From an uncultured Collinsella sp. (GTDB lineage: Bacteria; Actinomycetota; Coriobacteriia; Coriobacteriales; Coriobacteriaceae), in assembly GCA_900541145.1 (NCBI GenBank), contig UQIH01000007.1:28670-92669 (forward strand): a DNA stretch of 64,000 nucleotides, given 5' to 3'. Every line of letters begins with the position of its first letter. Positions within the stretch are counted from its first letter, which is position 1. Below the pieces are notes generated by a model that saw only the letters and a list, made by a program, of their open reading frames with translations, ran no database searches and was not told where the DNA came from. Of the stretch, positions 38,931 to 47,822 are shown one piece after another. The position numbers and the translations under genes are program-made.

Positions 38931-40260
38931 AGAGATGCCCCATCAGATCGGTGTGGTACATGCCCGACAAGAACTCGTCGTTTGCCAGCACGTCGAGCTG
39001 AAGCTCGCTGTTTTCGCTCACGCCCTCAATCACGAGCTCGCCCAGGGCCGAGCGCATCTTGCGAATGGCGCCGTCACGCGTGGGCGCACACACGATGAGC
39101 TTGCCGAGCATGGAGTCGTAGTACGGCGGAACTTTCGCACCGGTAAACATGGCGGAATCCCAGCGCACGCGCGGACCACCCGGCACACGCAACGCGGTGA
39201 CCGTTCCGCATGACGGCAGAAAGTCCGGCGTTTCGGCATTGATGCGGCACTCCATGGCGTGGTTGCGGACCGGCATGTCCTCCTGCTCAAAGGGCAGAGG
39301 CTGGCCGGCTGCCACGCGCAGCTGCCACTTGACCAAGTCGGTATCGGTCACAAACTCTGTAACCGGATGCTCCACCTGCAAGCGCGTGTTCATTTCCATA
39401 AAGTAGAAATTGCCGTCGTCCGAATACAGAAACTCGATGGTACCGGCTCCTTCGTAGCCGACGGCACGAGCCAGGTCACGCGCTGCCTTGTGCATGCGAG
39501 CACGAATGTCGTTGTGTCCGTCGAGGCACGGCGCGGGACTCTCTTCGATCAGCTTTTGGTTGCGACGCTGCACCGAGCACTCGCGCTCGCCGAGCGAAAA
39601 TACATGGCCCTGCTTATCGGCCATAATCTGCACCTCAACGTGGTGCGCCGGCGCGACGAACTTCTCCATGTAGCACTCGCCGTCGCCAAAAACGGCCTCG
39701 CCCTCGGCACGCGCCTCGATGAACGCCTTTGCCGCATCTTCCACGCGCTCGACCTTGCGAATGCCGCGACCGCCACCGCCCGCGCGCGCCTTAATGAGCA
39801 CGGGACAGCCAATGCGCTCGGCCTCGGCTGTCGCCTCCTCGGGGCTTTTGAGCAAATCGCAGCCCGGCACGATGGGCACGCCCGCCGCGGCAGCCGTTCG
39901 ACGTGCGGCGTCCTTGTCACCCATGCTGTCGATCACCTCGGCCGAAGGACCAACAAACGCCAGGCCATACTTGTCGCAGTCGCGCACGAAGCTCGCCTTC
40001 TCGGAAAAGAAACCGTAGCCGGGATGGATCGCCTTTGCCCCCGACTTCACGGCACAGGTGAGCACGGCATCGTCGTTGAGGTAGCTCTCGGCAAGACGCG
40101 GGCCGCCGATGCAATACGCCTCGTCGGCGAGCTGCACGTGCAGCGCGTCCGCATCGGCCGTGGAATAAACGGCAACGGTCTTGATGCCCATATCGCGGCA
40201 CGCGCGGATAACACGGACCGCAACCTCGCCGCGGTTGGCGATGAGCACTTTGTCGAACAT
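38917..40260 (-). CDS. accC: Biotin carboxylase subunit of acetyl-CoA carboxylase
   Basis: The 447-residue enzyme begins MFDKVLIANRGEVAVRVIRA, has the ATP-grasp glycine loop ARAGGGGRGIRKVE near residue 160 and the catalytic region YEGAGTIEFLYSDDGNFYFM, then MNTRLQVEHPVTE near 290. It carboxylates the biotin on AccB with ATP and bicarbonate. The ATG at 40260 is the standard family start; the longer upstream frame is arginine-rich and not real. It sits 10 bp after fabZ. Confidence 0.95.
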   Translation of the reverse strand: MFDKVLIANRGEVAVRVIRACRDMGIKTVAVYSTADADALHVQLADEAYCIGGPRLAESYLNDDAVLTCAVKSGAKAIHPGYGFFSEKASFVRDCDKYGLAFVGPSAEVIDSMGDKDAARRTAAAAGVPIVPGCDLLKSPEEATAEAERIGCPVLIKARAGGGGRGIRKVERVEDAAKAFIEARAEGEAVFGDGECYMEKFVAPAHHVEVQIMADKQGHVFSLGERECSVQRRNQKLIEESPAPCLDGHNDIRARMHKAARDLARAVGYEGAGTIEFLYSDDGNFYFMEMNTRLQVEHPVTEFVTDTDLVKWQLRVAAGQPLPFEQEDMPVRNHAMECRINAETPDFLPSCGTVTALRVPGGPRVRWDSAMFTGAKVPPYYDSMLGKLIVCAPTRDGAIRKMRSALGELVIEGVSENSELQLDVLANDEFLSGMYHTDLMGHLYADE

Positions 40261-40270
40261 GAAGCCTTCC

Positions 40271-40693
40271 TTAACTTTCGTGCATGAGTGCAAAAGACAT
40301 ATCGGCGCGGCAGCAAACCTCACCGTTGACGCTCGCAGTACCCGTCGCAAAGCGGAACGGCCCGCGCGCACGCGTGATGGAGCACACCAAATCCACCGTG
40401 TCGCCCGGGCGCACCGGACGCTTAAAGCGCACCTTGTCCAGACTCGTGTAGAACGGCGTCGCGCCGCGCGCCTCCTCATCGCCCATCAGCAGCACGCAGC
40501 AGTTCTGGGCGAGCATCTCGCACTGGATCACGCCGGGGACGACCGGGTTTCCCGGAAAATGCCCCTGCAAAAAGTACTCGTCGCCCGTAATCGTGATCTT
40601 GCCGTGGGTCTCGTCGCCCACCAGCTCGGCTTCGTCGAGCAAAAGCATCGGCTCACGATGCGGCAACAGCTTCTTGAGCTCTTCTTTGTTCAT
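40271..40693 (-). CDS. fabZ: 3-hydroxyacyl-ACP dehydratase
   Basis: The 140-residue hot-dog-fold protein has the FabZ start KKLLPHREPMLLLDE and active-site motif GHFPGNPVVPGVIQCEMLAQ, containing His and, further on, the Glu of the catalytic pair. It dehydrates 3-hydroxyacyl-ACP in the elongation cycle. The ATG at 40693 lies just past the accB stop; a GTG at 40702 is possible. It lies between accB and accC, an arrangement common in Firmicutes-like fatty-acid operons. Confidence 0.93.
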   Translation of the reverse strand: MNKEELKKLLPHREPMLLLDEAELVGDETHGKITITGDEYFLQGHFPGNPVVPGVIQCEMLAQNCCVLLMGDEEARGATPFYTSLDKVRFKRPVRPGDTVDLVCSITRARGPFRFATGTASVNGEVCCRADMSFALMHES

Positions 40694-40702
40694 GGATATC
40701 AC

Positions 40703-41179
40703 CTATCCGATCCTCATGAGGCAGCTGCCAAACTCCACGAGGTCGCCGTCGGCCACGCAGATCTCGAGCACCTCGCCATCCACCTCTGCCGTCACCTCGT
40801 TGAGAACCTTCATGGCCTCGATGATGCAGAGGGTCTCGCCGGCCTTGACCTTGGAGCCCACGTGCACAAACGGTTCGTCGCCCGGCGCCGGGGCAGCATA
40901 GAAAACGCCGACCATGGGAGCGGTCACCTCGGTGCCCTTGGGCTCCGGTGCGGCGACAGGCGCCTGCGCGGCGGGCTCCGGTGCGGCAGCAGGCATGGCG
41001 ACAGGAGCCACCGCCGGAGCAGTCACGGCACCCGGCATAGGCATGGGCACGGCAACCGGCTGTGCGGCGCTCGCGCGCTCGAGCTCGACCGCGGTGCCAT
41101 CGGGCTCCTCAACGCGCACGCGCGTGAGGCCGCGGTCCTCCATAACATCGGCTATCTCGGCAAGTCTTTTGGAATCCAT
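40703..41179 (-). CDS. accB: Biotin carboxyl carrier protein of acetyl-CoA carboxylase
   Basis: The 158-residue protein has an N-terminal helical domain, an alanine/proline-rich mobile linker (APAVAPVAMPAAAPEPA) and a C-terminal biotinyl domain with CIIEAMKVLNEV, where K124 is the biotinylated lysine. The thumb-like segment before it matches bacterial AccB. BirA at 46561, divergent from this operon, would attach the biotin. It starts 3 bp after the fabF stop on the minus strand. Confidence 0.95.
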   Translation of the reverse strand: MDSKRLAEIADVMEDRGLTRVRVEEPDGTAVELERASAAQPVAVPMPMPGAVTAPAVAPVAMPAAAPEPAAQAPVAAPEPKGTEVTAPMVGVFYAAPAPGDEPFVHVGSKVKAGETLCIIEAMKVLNEVTAEVDGEVLEICVADGDLVEFGSCLMRIG

Positions 41180-41182
41180 GCT

Positions 41183-42433
41183 CTAGCTCCTTGCATATCT
41201 ACGCAGCGCGATGGCGGCATTGTGTCCGCCAAAGCCCAGGTTGGTCGAAAGCGCCCAGGTAAGGTCGGCGCGAACCGCGCGATTGGGCGTGTAGTCAAGA
41301 TCGCAGGCGGGATCGGGTGTGTGGTAGTTAATGGTCGGCGGCACCACGCCCTGCTCGAGCGCCATGGCACAGGCCATGACCTCGATGGCACCCGTGGCAC
41401 CGATCATATGGCCGGTCATCGACTTAGTCGACGAGACGTGCGCGGCGCGCGCCGCGTCCTCGCCGAGCGCACGCTTAATGCCCGCCGTCTCGGACGAATC
41501 GTTGAGCTTGGTCGATGTGCCGTGGGCATTGATGTAGAGGCCCTCGGAAGGCCTGACGTCGCCCTCGGTCACCGCCAGCGATATCGCGCGGGCAATGCCG
41601 GCAGCCTCGGGATCAGGGCTCGTGATGTGATAGGCATCATCGGTGTTACCGTAGCCCACGACCTCGGCATAAATGTGCGCACCGCGCGCCTGCGCATGCT
41701 CCATGCTCTCGAGAACCAGCACGCAGGCGCCCTCGCCCATCACAAAGCCGTCGCGGTCTGCATCGAACGGGCGGCAAGCCGTCGACGGGTCAGGATTAGT
41801 GGTGAGAGCACGACAGGATGTAAAGCCCGCAACGGCATCGGGGATGATTGCGGCCTCGGCACCGCCGGCGAGAATCGCATCGGCATAGCCATGCTTGATG
41901 GCGCGGAACGCCTCGCCCACGGCATGGGCCGAGGTCGCGCAGGCGGTCACCACGGGCAAGGTCGGGCCCTTTGCCTTATGGCGGATTGCGATATTGCCCG
42001 AAGCCATATTGGGGATCATCATCGCGATCATATAGGGCGATGCGCGACGGGGCCCACGATCGGCGATCGTGTGAACGTTGTCGACAAGCGTCTGCATGCC
42101 GCCCACGCCCGAACCCACGTAGACGCCCAGGCGCTCGCGATCGATGGCGCCCTCGACATCAAAGCCCGCATCGTGCATGGCCTCGTCCGACGCTGCCAGG
42201 GCAAACTGAACGCAGGGGTCCAGGTGCTTGGCGTCACGCTTACCAAAGTACTCGTTGCCGTCAAAACCCTTGACCTCGGCCGCCACCTTAACGGCAAACG
42301 CATCGGTATCGAAGTGCGTGATCGGGCCGATGCCGCACGTGCCGGCGCACATGGCCGCCCAGGTAGCAAGCGCCGTGTTACCGAGCGGCGATACGGCACC
42401 GATACCGGTGATTGCAACTCTCTGTTCCATCAT
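41183..42433 (-). CDS. fabF: 3-oxoacyl-ACP synthase II
   Basis: The 416-residue condensing enzyme has the Cys-His-His triad: VVTACATSAHAV near residue 160 (Cys), INAHGTSTKLND near 300 (His) and STKSMTGHMIGATGA near 335 (His). It extends acyl-ACP using malonyl-ACP. Two consecutive ATGs are present; the first at 42433 has GGAGACC upstream. Only one FabF-type elongation enzyme is in the cluster, with FabH for initiation. Confidence 0.95.
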   Translation of the reverse strand: MMEQRVAITGIGAVSPLGNTALATWAAMCAGTCGIGPITHFDTDAFAVKVAAEVKGFDGNEYFGKRDAKHLDPCVQFALAASDEAMHDAGFDVEGAIDRERLGVYVGSGVGGMQTLVDNVHTIADRGPRRASPYMIAMMIPNMASGNIAIRHKAKGPTLPVVTACATSAHAVGEAFRAIKHGYADAILAGGAEAAIIPDAVAGFTSCRALTTNPDPSTACRPFDADRDGFVMGEGACVLVLESMEHAQARGAHIYAEVVGYGNTDDAYHITSPDPEAAGIARAISLAVTEGDVRPSEGLYINAHGTSTKLNDSSETAGIKRALGEDAARAAHVSSTKSMTGHMIGATGAIEVMACAMALEQGVVPPTINYHTPDPACDLDYTPNRAVRADLTWALSTNLGFGGHNAAIALRRYARS

Positions 42434-42469
42434 GGTCTCCTCATTCAAGCCGTTGTTCGGCCCTAGTTT

Positions 42470-43243
42470 CTACATCGCCATTCCGCCGTCGACGCGCACG
42501 ACCTCGCCCGTAATGTAGGCAGCCGCATCACTCGCCAAAAAGCGCACCACGCCGGCCACTTCCTCGGGGCGCGCCATGCGCTTTAGGGGAATCTGCTCCT
42601 CGGTTGCCGCGCGAACCTTCTCCGAAAGCTTTGCCGTCATATCGGTCTCGACAAACCCGGGGGCGACCGCGTTCACTCGTACGCCGCGGGACGCAAGCTC
42701 GCGCGCTACCGCCTTGGTCAGGCCGATGACGCCCGCCTTGGAGGCTGCATAGTTGGCCTGCCCGGCATTGCCCATCAGGCCCACAACCGAGCTCATGTTG
42801 ATGACGCAACCGCCGCGCTGGCGCATAAAGGTCTTGGTGAGCGCGCGCGTCGTATTGAACGTGCCCTTGAGATTGACATCGAGCACGCGGTCGAAGGCAT
42901 CGTCACTCATACGCATGAGCAGGCCATCGCGCGTGATACCGGCGTTGTTGACGAGCGCCCAAATGGAGCCAAAGTCGTTGAGGACCGTCTCCACGCAAGT
43001 GTTGACGGCGGCGGGGTCGGCCACGTCACATTGATATGCGCGCGCCGTGGCGCCAGCCGCCTCACAGGCTTCGCACGTCTCGCGCGCCGCATCTGCGCTA
43101 CCGGCATAGACGACGGCGATATCAAAGCCGTCCTCCGCCAGGCCCACGGCACAAGCGCGACCGATGCCGCGCGAGCTGCCCGTGACCAGTGCCACACGAC
43201 GCGATCCGTCGCGCTCGAGCGCGACGTTGTTCAAGTTGCCCAT
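42470..43243 (-). CDS. fabG: 3-oxoacyl-ACP reductase
   Basis: The 257-residue short-chain dehydrogenase has the NADPH-binding ALVTGSSRGIGRACAVG motif, the NNAG motif, catalytic Ser in MSSVVGLMGNAGQ and YAASKAG for Tyr/Lys. It reduces 3-ketoacyl-ACP in the elongation cycle. The C-terminus VVRVDGGMAM is typical. It lies between fabF and fabD. Confidence 0.95.
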   Translation of the reverse strand: MGNLNNVALERDGSRRVALVTGSSRGIGRACAVGLAEDGFDIAVVYAGSADAARETCEACEAAGATARAYQCDVADPAAVNTCVETVLNDFGSIWALVNNAGITRDGLLMRMSDDAFDRVLDVNLKGTFNTTRALTKTFMRQRGGCVINMSSVVGLMGNAGQANYAASKAGVIGLTKAVARELASRGVRVNAVAPGFVETDMTAKLSEKVRAATEEQIPLKRMARPEEVAGVVRFLASDAAAYITGEVVRVDGGMAM

Positions 43244-43273
43244 GTCGTTCCTTTCGGGTTACTGCCCTGTGGG

Positions 43274-44200
43274 CTATGCGAGCTCGTCGGCAATAGCTGC
43301 GACCTGCTCGGCCGTTTCGCACGAATACACGCGAACGTCGCTCAGCGTACGCTTGACCAGGCCCGACAGCGTTTTGCCGGGGCCGACCTCAATAAACGTG
43401 TCGATGCCTTGATCCTGCAGAGCATGCAGCGTGTCGACCCAGCGCACGGCATGACTCACCTGGTTGGTCAGCACCTCCGATGCCGCCTGCGGGTCGGCCG
43501 GATAGGGCGCCGCCGTCATATTTGCCATAACAGGAATGAGCAACGAGGACGGCGCGTGACCGGCATCGATATATGCAGCAAGGCCACAGGTCGCCTCGGC
43601 CATATAGGGGCTATGGAATGCACCCGACACCGCGACCTTCATGGCCCGGCCACCAGCCTCTTTTACCAGGACGTCGAGGGTCTGCAACGCATCGGGCGCT
43701 CCGGCCACAACCGTCTGCTGGGGGCTGTTGTAGTTGACCGGCCAGCAGTCCTCGCCTGCCTGTTTTGCCAGGCCCTCAACTTGCGCTGCATCGAGCTTGA
43801 TGACGGCGCGCATGCCGCCGGGGTGACGCTCGGCCGCCGTGGCCATAAGCGCCGCGCGCTCACACACGAGCTCAAAGCCCGCTCGCGTATCGAATGCCCC
43901 CGCAAAGGTGAGCGCGGCGACCTCGCCCAGCGAGAATCCCGCACAAGCGGCAGGCACCACGCCGCGCTCACGCAGGGCGACGGCAACAGCCAAGTCGTGC
44001 ACGAACACGCAAGGCTGCGTGTTCTCGGTCTGCGAGAGCTCCTCTTTCGAGGCGCTCCGGCACTGCTCACTGGTTCCCGGACGCACCTCATCGGCAATGG
44101 CGAACACCTCGGCAGCCGCCGGTGATGCCTCGATGAGATCGACGCCCATCACGGGATGCTGGGCACCCTGACCGGCAAACAGAAACGCTACGCTACCCAT
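43274..44200 (-). CDS. fabD: Malonyl-CoA:ACP transacylase
   Basis: The 308-residue enzyme has FLFAGQGAQHPVMG at the start, the nucleophile motif CAGFSLGEVAALTFAG near residue 90 and GAFHSPYM near 195 with the catalytic His. It loads malonyl groups onto ACP. The ATG at 44200 overlaps the end of fabK by 13 bp, so translation is coupled. Confidence 0.95.
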   Translation of the reverse strand: MGSVAFLFAGQGAQHPVMGVDLIEASPAAAEVFAIADEVRPGTSEQCRSASKEELSQTENTQPCVFVHDLAVAVALRERGVVPAACAGFSLGEVAALTFAGAFDTRAGFELVCERAALMATAAERHPGGMRAVIKLDAAQVEGLAKQAGEDCWPVNYNSPQQTVVAGAPDALQTLDVLVKEAGGRAMKVAVSGAFHSPYMAEATCGLAAYIDAGHAPSSLLIPVMANMTAAPYPADPQAASEVLTNQVSHAVRWVDTLHALQDQGIDTFIEVGPGKTLSGLVKRTLSDVRVYSCETAEQVAAIADELA

Positions 44201-45132
44201 GCGGACGCACCCTTCAGGACATGCTCGGCGCCATCGACCAGATCGTCGACGATTTCGCGTGCGCTCTGGCGTTCGTTGACCATGCCGGCAATCTGTCCGC
44301 ACAAATACGAACCCTCTTCGTAATTACCGTCCTTTGCGGCTTTACGAAGCGCGCCCGTGCCCATGGCCCCAAGCTCCTCGGGGCTTGCGCCCGCCGCCTC
44401 GTTCTTGGCATACGCGTTGGTGAAGGGGCTCTTGAGGGCGCGAACCGGATGTCCCGTCGAGCGACCGGTCGCACGCGTCGACATGTCGCCTGCCTTGAGC
44501 ACCAGCTCTTTGTACTGTTCGGATACGGTGCACTCGTTTGCGACCAGAAAGCGTGTTCCCACCTGGACGCCGGCAGCGCCGAGCATAAAGGCGGCCGCCA
44601 CACCGCGGCCATCGGCGATGCCGCCAGCTGCAACCACGGGAATATCGACCGCATCGACAACCTGCGGCACCAGCGCCATCGTCGAGGTCTCTCCAATATG
44701 GCCGCCTGATTCGGTGCCCTCGGCAACCACGGCAGTTGCTCCGCGACGCGCCACGAGACGCGCCAGCGCCACCGAAGCCACGACGGGTATGACCTTGATG
44801 CCTGCATCGTTCCAGGCCTTCATGTACTTGGTGGGATTGCCGGCGCCGGTCACCACAACGGGCACCCGCTCATCGATCACCACTTGTGCGACCTCGTCGA
44901 CAAACGGGCTCATGAGCATAACGTTGACGCCAAAGGGCTTATCCGTCTTGGCGCGCAGCTCGTGAATCTGATCGCGCAGCCAGTTTGCGTCGGCATTCAT
45001 GGCCGCGATAATGCCTAAGCCGCCCGCCTCGGACACGGCAGATGCCAGCGAGGCATCGGCAATCCAGGCCATGCCACCCTGGAACACGGGTTTTTCGATG
45101 CCGAGCAGATCGCAGAGAGGAGACTTGAGCAT
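44188..45132 (-). CDS. fabK: FMN-dependent enoyl-ACP reductase II
   Basis: The 314-residue TIM-barrel protein matches FabK/nitronate-monooxygenase-like enzymes: LLGIEKPVFQGGMAWIAD at the start, GGLGIIAAMNADANWLRD, AVVAEGTESGGHIGE near residue 155 and VAAGGIADGRGVAAAFMLGA near 180. Its position inside the fatty-acid operon supports enoyl-ACP reduction rather than nitronate oxidation. FabK enzymes are naturally insensitive to triclosan. The ATG at 45132 follows the acpP stop directly (TAGTGATG). Confidence 0.92.
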   Translation of the reverse strand: MLKSPLCDLLGIEKPVFQGGMAWIADASLASAVSEAGGLGIIAAMNADANWLRDQIHELRAKTDKPFGVNVMLMSPFVDEVAQVVIDERVPVVVTGAGNPTKYMKAWNDAGIKVIPVVASVALARLVARRGATAVVAEGTESGGHIGETSTMALVPQVVDAVDIPVVAAGGIADGRGVAAAFMLGAAGVQVGTRFLVANECTVSEQYKELVLKAGDMSTRATGRSTGHPVRALKSPFTNAYAKNEAAGASPEELGAMGTGALRKAAKDGNYEEGSYLCGQIAGMVNERQSAREIVDDLVDGAEHVLKGASAWVA

Positions 45133-45134
45133 CA

Positions 45135-45371
45135 CTACTTCTCCAATGCCGCCTCGACCGTATCGACGAACTCGCCGACCGTCTTGGGGTTCTCCTCGGT
45201 ATCGAGCTCAATGCCAAACTCGTCCTCGACGGCAACGAGGATCTCGACGGTACCCAGGCTGTCGAGGCCAATCTCCTCGAGCGTGGACTCGGGCTTCATC
45301 TCGACATCGTCAAGACCGGCGGTCTCGCGGATAACGTCGCAAACGCGCTCGAAGGTCTTCTGATCTGCCAT
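45135..45371 (-). CDS. acpP: Acyl carrier protein
   Basis: The 78-residue acidic protein has the 4'-phosphopantetheine site LDSLGTVEILVAVEDEF, with Ser38 as the attachment residue. It carries growing acyl chains for all Fab enzymes. Its AAGGAG ribosome-binding site and first 76 bases lie inside the reading frame that fabH uses, so the two genes overlap in different frames. Confidence 0.96.
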   Translation of the reverse strand: MADQKTFERVCDVIRETAGLDDVEMKPESTLEEIGLDSLGTVEILVAVEDEFGIELDTEENPKTVGEFVDTVEAALEK

Positions 45372-46384
45372 GGTGTTTCTCCTTTTTGTTTTGCCCCTGG
45401 GGCGTTTTTATTACCTATGTGCGACTGCTTCCAACGAAGCAGATAGCCACCTATATCCAGACCGGCGCCAAATCCAACGAGGGCGATGGTGTCGCCCGTG
45501 TGAAGTGCACCGGCGTTTGCCAGCCGGTCGAGGGCAAGCGGAATGCATGCGCTCGAAATGTTGCCGGTCTCGCGCAACGTGCGAACCACACGGTCGTCCG
45601 GCACGCCCAGACGCTTGACCGCCTGGCTCAGGATTCGTTCGTTAGCCTGATGGAATACAAAATGATCGATGTCTTCGACCGAAATGCCCGCATCGATCGC
45701 AAGCTTATGGACCGTGTCGCAGATGGCGTTGACGCCGAACTTGAACACGCGGCGGCCATTCATGAACAGCACGCTCGCGCTATCTGCGGAAGCCTTAAAC
45801 GGCGAGGTGCCGACCAGACCGGGAACGCGCAACGTCTCGACGTCGGGCGCCGTCGAAAGCTCAACGGCAAGGGGACTGTCTCCCCCAGCCTCAATCACTG
45901 CGGCGCCTGCCCCATCGCCAAAGAGCACACAGGTGGCACGGTCGGTCCAGTCGAGCGCGCGCGTCATCTGCTCGGCAGCAACGACAAGCACGCGCTCGGC
46001 GCGACCGCGGGCGATATAGCCCTCGGCGACATCGAGCGCAAATACGAAGCCGGCACAAGCCGCCGAGACATCGAAGGCAGGACACGTCGCGCCTAGTCGC
46101 TCAGCAACGGCACACGCCTCAGCGGGAACAAGGTGGTCACCTGTCGTCGTCGAGCAGACGATCAGATCCAGCTGGCTCGCGTCGATTCCGGACACCTGGA
46201 GTGCCCGCTCACTCGCCGCTACGGCAAGGTCGTCAAGTGACTCGGTGGTGCAGACGTGGCGGCTCTTGATACCGGTGCGGGTAAAAATCCACTCATCCGA
46301 GGTATCGAGGAACTCAGACAGCTCGTCATTGGAAACACTGCGCTCAGGAAGCGCCGAGCCTGTTCCAAGAATCGTGAAACCCAT
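45296..46384 (-). CDS. fabH: 3-oxoacyl-ACP synthase III with unusual C-terminal tail
   Basis: The 362-residue condensing enzyme starts fatty-acid synthesis. Cys110 lies in DVSAACAGFVFAL, the histidine in FVFHQANERIL near residue 243 and the asparagine in ETGNISSACIPLAL near 275. The normal end of FabH (GGYLLRW) is at residue 318. Here the frame continues 44 residues through the acpP start region with low-complexity sequence, so the real protein either has an added tail or lost its usual stop codon. The ATG at 46384 has AAGGAGG upstream. Two repeated operators lie just upstream. Confidence 0.92.
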   Translation of the reverse strand: MGFTILGTGSALPERSVSNDELSEFLDTSDEWIFTRTGIKSRHVCTTESLDDLAVAASERALQVSGIDASQLDLIVCSTTTGDHLVPAEACAVAERLGATCPAFDVSAACAGFVFALDVAEGYIARGRAERVLVVAAEQMTRALDWTDRATCVLFGDGAGAAVIEAGGDSPLAVELSTAPDVETLRVPGLVGTSPFKASADSASVLFMNGRRVFKFGVNAICDTVHKLAIDAGISVEDIDHFVFHQANERILSQAVKRLGVPDDRVVRTLRETGNISSACIPLALDRLANAGALHTGDTIALVGFGAGLDIGGYLLRWKQSHIGNKNAPGAKQKGETPWQIRRPSSAFATLSARPPVLTMSR

Positions 46385-46400
46385 CACTAGCCTCCTTTGA

Positions 46401-46467
46401 GTTGTTGACGTGTTTACATCGACCAAGAGAGGATAGCGCATTTTAGTCGTTGTTGACGTGTTAACAT
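46401..46467. promoter_or_regulatory. Two copies of a palindromic operator upstream of fabH
   Basis: GTTGTTGACGTGTTTACAT (46401-46419) and GTTGTTGACGTGTTAACAT (46449-46467) differ at one base and start 48 bp apart. The core TGTTGACGTGTTAACA is a near-palindrome. The pair lies between the divergent fabH operon and birA, so one regulator may control fatty-acid synthesis and perhaps biotinylation. The regulator is not encoded nearby. Confidence 0.7.
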
Positions 46468-46560
46468 TAAATTGGCCAAATGCGACAAAGGCTTCACATT
46501 GTGTCTATCTCTCGACACCATTAAGCGATTGCCTTATTAACTTAGGAGGTAGCAACCATT

Positions 46561-47337
46561 ATGGATGCCAAATTAACGATAGTCGACGTAACCGGATCGA
46601 CCAACGATGACCTGCTCGAAGCAGGAAAACAGGGAGCGCCGCACGGCACAGGACTTGCCGCCCGGGCTCAGACAGCAGGACGCGGTCGGCGCGGGCACAA
46701 GTGGGACTCAACCGTCGGCAACTTATTGCTTTCGATTGTCCTGCGCCCATGCGTTAATCCTGCAAAGTTCTCTGGTCTTGCCGCCGTCAGCGGCCTAGCG
46801 GTGCTCGAGGCACTCGAAAAACAGGGTCTTGCAAACGAGATTGGCCTCAAATGGCCCAACGACCTGGTCGCGCGTGGACGCAAACTCGGCGGCATTCTGG
46901 TCGAGGCCGCACGCGATAACGAAGGCAAACCTTTCGCCGTCTGCGGTATTGGCGTCAATGTGAACTATGCGCCCCAAGAGGTGCCCGATGGCGGCCTGCC
47001 GGCAATCGGTCTCTCGGATCTCAACGAGAACGTTCCCGCCGTCGACATGCTCCTCGATGAGGTCTATCACGCAGTTATAGACGCTGTAGATGCCTGGGCA
47101 GAACGCCTCAACGCCAAGGAAGAAGACGCCGGTCCGCTCGCGCCCGTCCACGCCGAATATATCGCTCATCTCAATTGGATTGGGAAGCACGTTATCGCCC
47201 GCTCCCCCGCTGGAGACGAGCTGGCACGAGGCATATTTAGAACGGTCGACGATTGCGGCCGCGCATGCATTGAGACCGAGAGCGGCTTGTGCGTCTTCCA
47301 CTTCGAAGAAGCATCCTTGCGCCCCCTGAGCGAATAG
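46561..47337 (+). CDS. birA: Biotin-[acetyl-CoA carboxylase] ligase
   Basis: The 258-residue enzyme has the family's GSTNDDLLEAGKQGAPHG start, ARAQTAGRGRRGHKWDS biotin-binding loop near residue 45 and LKWPNDLVARGRKLGGIL near 95. It activates biotin as biotinyl-AMP and attaches it to AccB K124. There is no N-terminal helix-turn-helix, so it cannot act as the E. coli-type repressor. The ATG follows TAGGAGGT. Divergence from the fab/acc operon fits its role. Confidence 0.93.
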   Translation: MDAKLTIVDVTGSTNDDLLEAGKQGAPHGTGLAARAQTAGRGRRGHKWDSTVGNLLLSIVLRPCVNPAKFSGLAAVSGLAVLEALEKQGLANEIGLKWPNDLVARGRKLGGILVEAARDNEGKPFAVCGIGVNVNYAPQEVPDGGLPAIGLSDLNENVPAVDMLLDEVYHAVIDAVDAWAERLNAKEEDAGPLAPVHAEYIAHLNWIGKHVIARSPAGDELARGIFRTVDDCGRACIETESGLCVFHFEEASLRPLSE

Positions 47338-47396
47338 GGCGCCGCAGCCGTCGGCTCGGCAGACGAATTCGCTATCCCAAAATCTAAACTCAAAAC

Positions 47397-47434
47397 AAAA
47401 GGGCCCCGCTACCGTAACGGCAGCGGGGCCCTTT
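47397..47434. terminator. Bidirectional terminator between birA and rpsJ
   Basis: AAAAGGGCCCCGCT pairs with AGCGGGGCCCTTT across an 11-nt loop that has its own small dyad. A and T runs flank the stem on both sides, so it can end both convergent transcripts. Confidence 0.85.
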
Positions 47435-47453
47435 AAGCTATGAGCGATATCGC

Positions 47454-47762
47454 TTAGAGCTTGATGTCGATGTCGACGCCAGCGGGAAGGTCGAGACGCA
47501 TGAGCGAATCAACGGTGCCCGAGGTGGGGTCGAGGATGTCGATGAGGCGCTTGTGAGTGCGCATCTCGAACTGCTCACGGGAGTCCTTGTTCACGTGCGG
47601 CGAGCGGATAACCGTGTACAGGTTGCGCTCGGTGGGCAGGGGGACAGGACCGGAAACGCGAGCGCCGGTCTTCTGAGCGGTCTCGACGATGAGCTTCGCG
47701 GACTGATCGACGACCTCGTGATCATAGCCCTTGAGGCGAATGCGGATCTTCTGGGTAGCCAA
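47454..47762 (-). CDS. rpsJ: 30S ribosomal protein S10 (NusE)
   Basis: The 102-residue protein has KIRIRLKGYDHEVVDQSA and the conserved loop SGPVPLPTERNLYTVIRSPH with MRTHKRLIDI. S10 acts in the 30S head and in transcription antitermination. It is the last gene after fusA and is followed by a terminator, whereas in most bacteria rpsJ leads the S10 operon directly ahead of rplC. Confidence 0.97.
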   Translation of the reverse strand: MATQKIRIRLKGYDHEVVDQSAKLIVETAQKTGARVSGPVPLPTERNLYTVIRSPHVNKDSREQFEMRTHKRLIDILDPTSGTVDSLMRLDLPAGVDIDIKL

Positions 47763-47822
47763 CTTAAACCTCCAAAGAGTGCGAGAGACGTTCTCGCGGA
47801 TTACGTAACAGGGAGCTCGAAC

